12,456 nt of DNA. Source: Deltaproteobacteria bacterium. GTDB lineage: Bacteria; Desulfobacterota; Syntrophobacteria; BM002. This document shows, piece by piece, positions 11,816 through 12,456 of the stretch; the stretch's first letter is position 1, and each line of letters starts with the position of its first letter. Position numbers and translations under genes: made by a program. The stretch covers positions 1-12,456 of the forward strand of contig JAGFXI010000026.1 in NCBI GenBank assembly GCA_017861095.1, written 5' to 3'. The notes beneath the pieces are model-generated. The model was not told where the DNA came from. It ran no database searches and was given only the letters and a program-made list of their open reading frames with translations.

Positions 11816-12456
11816 ATGATCGAAAAGAGGCTAGGGAAGGTGCTAGGGTATGCGGTATGCGGCCTGCTCGCGGTGCTTCTTGTGGTCGGACCGGGCCAAG
11901 CCGCGGACAAGGTGGTCAAGATCGGCAACATCGAACCTCTCTCCGGTCCCTCCGCCTCGGTGGGGGTGCAAGGGAAACAGGCCCGGGAGATGGCCGTCGA
12001 GGAGATCAACGCTGCGGGCGGCATCAAGTCTTTGGGCGGGGCCAAGCTCGAGCTCATCTACGCCGACAGCAAGAGTGATCCCACCGTAGGAATGACGGAG
12101 GCGGAGCGGCTCATCAACACCGAGAAGGTCCATATCCTCACCGGCTGCTGGAATTCGGCGGTGACCTATCCCACCACCCAGGTGGCCGAGAAGGCCGGCA
12201 TCCCCTTCGTTGTGCCGGTTTCCGTGCGGGACACCATCACCGAGCGCGGGTTCAAGTACGTTTTCCGGGTTGCCGCCAAAGACTCCTGGTGGGTGCGGGA
12301 CCAGTTCCGCTTCCTCGATGACATGCAGAAGGAGTTCAAGACAAACTTCAAGACCATGGCTCTCGTCTATGAGAACGGCGACTGGGGAACCGGCTTCGCC
12401 GAGAAGTGGAAGAAGCTCGCCAAGGACTACGGCTTCCAGGTGGTGCTGGATGAGCC
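11816..12456 (+). CDS. ABC transporter substrate-binding protein, branched-chain amino acid (LivK/Peripla_BP_6) type, partial
   Basis: The 5' part (213 codons) of a gene that runs off the right edge. A signal peptide is clear: MIEKRLGKV, a hydrophobic core GYAVCGLLAVLLVVG, and a probable signal peptidase I site after GQAA (about residue 30). The mature part begins KVVKIGNIEPLSGPSASVG, the standard first strand of type I periplasmic binding proteins. It continues with EEINAAGGIKSLGGAKLELIYAD, LINTEKVHILTGCWNS, and AGIPFVVPVS, all typical of LivK/HAAT-family receptors. AAGGAGG (11801-11807) lies 8 nt before ATG 11816. Known role: captures amino acids or related solutes in the periplasm for a LivHMGF-type permease, which would be expected to the right. 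The exact ligand cannot be told. Its position after gabT suggests an amino acid or omega-amino acid ligand. Confidence 0.9.
   Translation, partial: MIEKRLGKVLGYAVCGLLAVLLVVGPGQAADKVVKIGNIEPLSGPSASVGVQGKQAREMAVEEINAAGGIKSLGGAKLELIYADSKSDPTVGMTEAERLINTEKVHILTGCWNSAVTYPTTQVAEKAGIPFVVPVSVRDTITERGFKYVFRVAAKDSWWVRDQFRFLDDMQKEFKTNFKTMALVYENGDWGTGFAEKWKKLAKDYGFQVVLDE

Noticed and set aside
1..12456. CRISPR arrays, tRNA or rRNA genes, intact insertion sequences
   Set aside because: No regularly spaced direct repeats, cloverleaf-like segments, rRNA-like blocks or transposase genes were seen on either strand.

Overview
The window is GC-rich bacterial DNA. Genes are close-packed on both strands, mostly with strong GGAGG-type ribosome binding sites. 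No rRNA, tRNA or marker gene fixes the taxon. Several things together suggest an anaerobic or formerly anaerobic lineage of the Desulfobacterota/Deltaproteobacteria or NC10 type: a DUF39 homocysteine-biosynthesis gene beside cysE-cysK, a probable selenoprotein, a GH57/DUF3536 enzyme, and a small hairpin-rich inverted-repeat element. This placement is an inference.

Left part (1-2865, minus strand): a sulfur-assimilation block. A near-consensus sigma70 promoter (2838-2865) drives a leader of about 300 nt, then an EpsC-type serine O-acetyltransferase (cysE) and, 6 nt later, cysteine synthase (cysK). After a 457 bp gap comes the N-terminus of a HcyBio/DUF39 protein that runs off the left edge. 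The set would fix sulfide into both cysteine and homocysteine.

Middle (2866-6803, plus strand): a 149 bp MITE-like element lies upstream of an exported DUF1573 protein. This gene is the most notable object in the window. An in-frame TGA stands exactly where the first Cys of the family's conserved C-G-C-(T/S) motif belongs. The frame stays open for 272 sense codons afterwards, and a bacterial SECIS-like hairpin follows the TGA. I read it as one selenoprotein of 349 residues (Sec77) rather than two ORFs or a pseudogene. Downstream is a GH57/DUF3536 alpha-glucan-type glycoside hydrolase starting at TTG.

Right-middle (6804-10062): a 213 bp convergent gap with two abutting perfect palindromes separates the GH57 gene from a minus-strand MGH1/GH63-like glycoside hydrolase. 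The GH63 gene's start codon overlaps, as ATGA, the stop of a 26-codon ORF. That short ORF is the preserved start of a deleted FAD/NAD oxidoreductase gene (MATYDYDIGVIGGGA...). Upstream of it is a small helical hypothetical protein.

Right edge (10063-12456, plus strand): a promoter-like site, a 4-aminobutyrate-type class III aminotransferase, then the start of a branched-chain amino acid-type ABC transporter substrate-binding protein that runs off the window. These probably form an amino-acid uptake and deamination unit.
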